A DNA stretch of 64,000 nucleotides from an uncultured Flavobacteriales bacterium (lineage in GTDB: Bacteria; Bacteroidota; Bacteroidia; Flavobacteriales_D; Parvicellaceae): contig CALJHN010000001.1 in assembly GCA_938075455.1 (NCBI GenBank), positions 1 through 64,000 on the forward strand, written 5' to 3'. Shown piece by piece: positions 62,987 through 64,000 of the stretch. The notes beneath the pieces are model-generated. The model was not told where the DNA came from, ran no database searches, and saw only the letters and a program-made list of their open reading frames with translations. A program made the position numbers and the translations under genes. The stretch's first letter is position 1; every line of letters starts with the position of its first letter.

Positions 62987-63523
62987 TTAATTACAATTAA
63001 TTTCTTGTCCATTAATATCCCAACACTTTTCATCAATCAATTTTCCTTTCTTATAGTTACAAATCATCATGAGAGTACCATTCTTATGCCAAAACTTATT
63101 ATTACCATCTAATTTACCCATTGAAAAATTTGTAATTGCCCTTAAAACACCATCTCTATACCAACTCTTAGCCATTCCATTTAGTTTTCCTTTCTTGTAA
63201 TTTAGCTCTGATTGAATTTGCCAGTTATCATATCTTCTAATTATAAAACCATCTGCTAGTCCATTTTCAAAATTCCAATCTCCTCTAAGTTGACCATTTT
63301 CAAACCATTCTTTATGTCTTCCTTCTCTTTTACCTTGAATAAAATTTCCTATTTCTCCATGGTCGCAATAAACAATACCATTTACTGGTTGTAAATTTTT
63401 CTTTAGAAAAGTAAGAGTAGATGTATCATAAGTTATTAGATCTCTTTGATGATAGTCTTGAGTAAAATAATTATTGAAAATTAAAAAGATAATTAATACC
63501 AGTATTTTAGATTTTAAAATCAT
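62987..63523 (-). CDS. Exported MORN-repeat protein (YwqK-like)
   Basis: The 178-residue protein has a signal peptide (about 1-21) and a run of MORN-type repeats of about 20 residues with the (W/Y)-x-x-x-G-x-L/x-x-G-x pattern, e.g. GKREGRHKEWFENGQLRGDW, YKKGKLNGMAKSWYRDGVL and GKLDGNNKFWHKNGTLM. In Bacteroidota such proteins are often annotated as YwqK-type antitoxins. No toxin partner is visible here, so that label is not supported. A surface or periplasmic scaffold role is more plausible. It ends with two cysteines (DEKCWDINGQEINC). It follows the DUF6787-like gene by 7 bases. Confidence 0.85.
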   Translation of the reverse strand: MILKSKILVLIIFLIFNNYFTQDYHQRDLITYDTSTLTFLKKNLQPVNGIVYCDHGEIGNFIQGKREGRHKEWFENGQLRGDWNFENGLADGFIIRRYDNWQIQSELNYKKGKLNGMAKSWYRDGVLRAITNFSMGKLDGNNKFWHKNGTLMMICNYKKGKLIDEKCWDINGQEINCN

Positions 63524-63530
63524 CTTTAAA

Positions 63531-63842
63531 TTATTTACGCTTTTTAAAAATAAAACCTAAACCTATTTTTGTTAAAAATTTCTTTTCAAAATTCCAAAAA
63601 AACTTAAACTGTCCAAATATAAATCCAGTTATTGGTAAAGTAATTTGATAAATAGGAAAAATAAGTACAATTCTTAAGGGCCAATAGACCATTGGATCTA
63701 TCAAATCTTTTTCAATTCCAAAAAAAGAGGTCACAGGACTTGCTACCCAGGCAGCAAATGAGCCATTTATTGCAAAACCTGTTAAAATTAGAAAAAATTG
63801 AAGATTTGAGTTAATACCCCACTTTCTTTTTAAGTTTTGCAT
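63531..63842 (-). CDS. DUF6787-like small membrane protein
   Basis: From ATG 63842 (MQNLKRKWGIN) this encodes 103 residues; an extension upstream to 63893 adds 17 residues of low quality. There are two membrane helices (about 16-35 and 55-75) and a C-terminal basic segment (FGQFKFFWNFEKKF). The layout matches a small Bacteroidota family I know as DUF6787, sometimes mislabelled as prolipoprotein diacylglyceryl transferase because of its size. No function is known. The region from 63843 to 64000 is AT-rich and shows nothing else that I recognise. Confidence 0.75.
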   Translation of the reverse strand: MQNLKRKWGINSNLQFFLILTGFAINGSFAAWVASPVTSFFGIEKDLIDPMVYWPLRIVLIFPIYQITLPITGFIFGQFKFFWNFEKKFLTKIGLGFIFKKRK

Positions 63843-64000
63843 TGTATATTTGAATAATAAACGTAGTAAAATTATAATTTGTAATCGACACAATAAAGAT
63901 ATTTAACTATATCAATACAAAAAATTATATGTTTTATTATATCGCCCCTTATTGTTTACATTAAATTACGTAAATAAATATTAAACTCTGCATAAGAAGA

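Noticed and set aside
62987-63523. YwqK-type antitoxin of a toxin-antitoxin system
   Set aside because: The neighbour is a DUF6787-like membrane protein without toxin features, and the protein has a signal peptide, which a cytoplasmic antitoxin should not have.
63843-64000. Extra gene or RNA at the right end
   Set aside because: The sequence is AT-rich with scattered stops in all frames and no recognisable structure.

Overview
This 64 kb window is a compact, AT-rich (roughly 30% GC by eye) chromosomal segment of a Bacteroidota bacterium, most likely a marine member of the Flavobacteriales. The evidence is two type IX secretion cargo proteins (one with a type B gliding-motility-associated C-terminus, one with a type A C-terminus), a split transketolase, a fused E1 dehydrogenase, BatA-like membrane proteins, promoter elements of the TAnnTTTG type, weak Shine-Dalgarno sequences and many TTG/GTG starts with overlapping genes. 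I see no prophage, IS element, CRISPR array, tRNA or rRNA.

Layout. 1-3022 (minus): start of ychF, then a large T9SS type B surface protein and a small exported partner. 3205-9033 (plus): transketolase halves with a VWA protein between them, then an ECF sigma factor / anti-sigma-like / Spy-like stress cassette whose anti-sigma-like gene has an in-frame TAA, then menA. 9026-13430 (minus): guaA, a LysM plus binding-protein-fold protein and mltG as an overlapping operon. 13493-18132 (plus): miaA and methylmalonyl-CoA mutase with an unknown partner. 18135-23476 (minus): three conserved proteins and gyrA. 23671-26223: clpC. 26220-29544 (minus): htpG, a TerB/J-domain protein and a rhomboid protease. 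29749-34960: divIC/ftsB-like, ruvX, dapD, a glycosyltransferase, a Sua5-family protein, a CCA-adding-type enzyme and a pRiA4b-ORF3-like protein. 34962-47169: a BatA-like membrane protein, fabG, the fused E1, a secreted subtilisin, a TIGR02757 protein, a second BatA-like protein and a dihydroorotase homologue that lacks its metal ligands. 47194-47297: the small SRP RNA. 47315-51243: a GNAT protein, transaldolase, a YciO-like protein, mgsA, a YgjP-like metallopeptidase and a lipoprotein.

The most distinctive region is 51411-61573, eleven plus-strand genes with overlaps or gaps of no more than about 25 bases. It encodes a dehydratase, a ketosynthase-like protein without the active-site cysteine, a complete ketosynthase, a ketoreductase, an extended acyl carrier protein, a saccharopine-dehydrogenase-type reductase, an RND/MMPL exporter, a degenerate alpha/beta hydrolase, a CDP-alcohol phosphatidyltransferase, a CDP-diglyceride synthase-like protein and a PlsC-type acyltransferase. 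The last four resemble the E. coli ynbABC module. I infer a dedicated pathway that builds an unusual acyl chain on its own carrier, puts it into a special phospholipid and moves the product across the envelope. This is the best candidate for an undescribed system here. A DEAD-box helicase with its own promoter, a MORN-repeat protein and a DUF6787-like membrane protein close the window.
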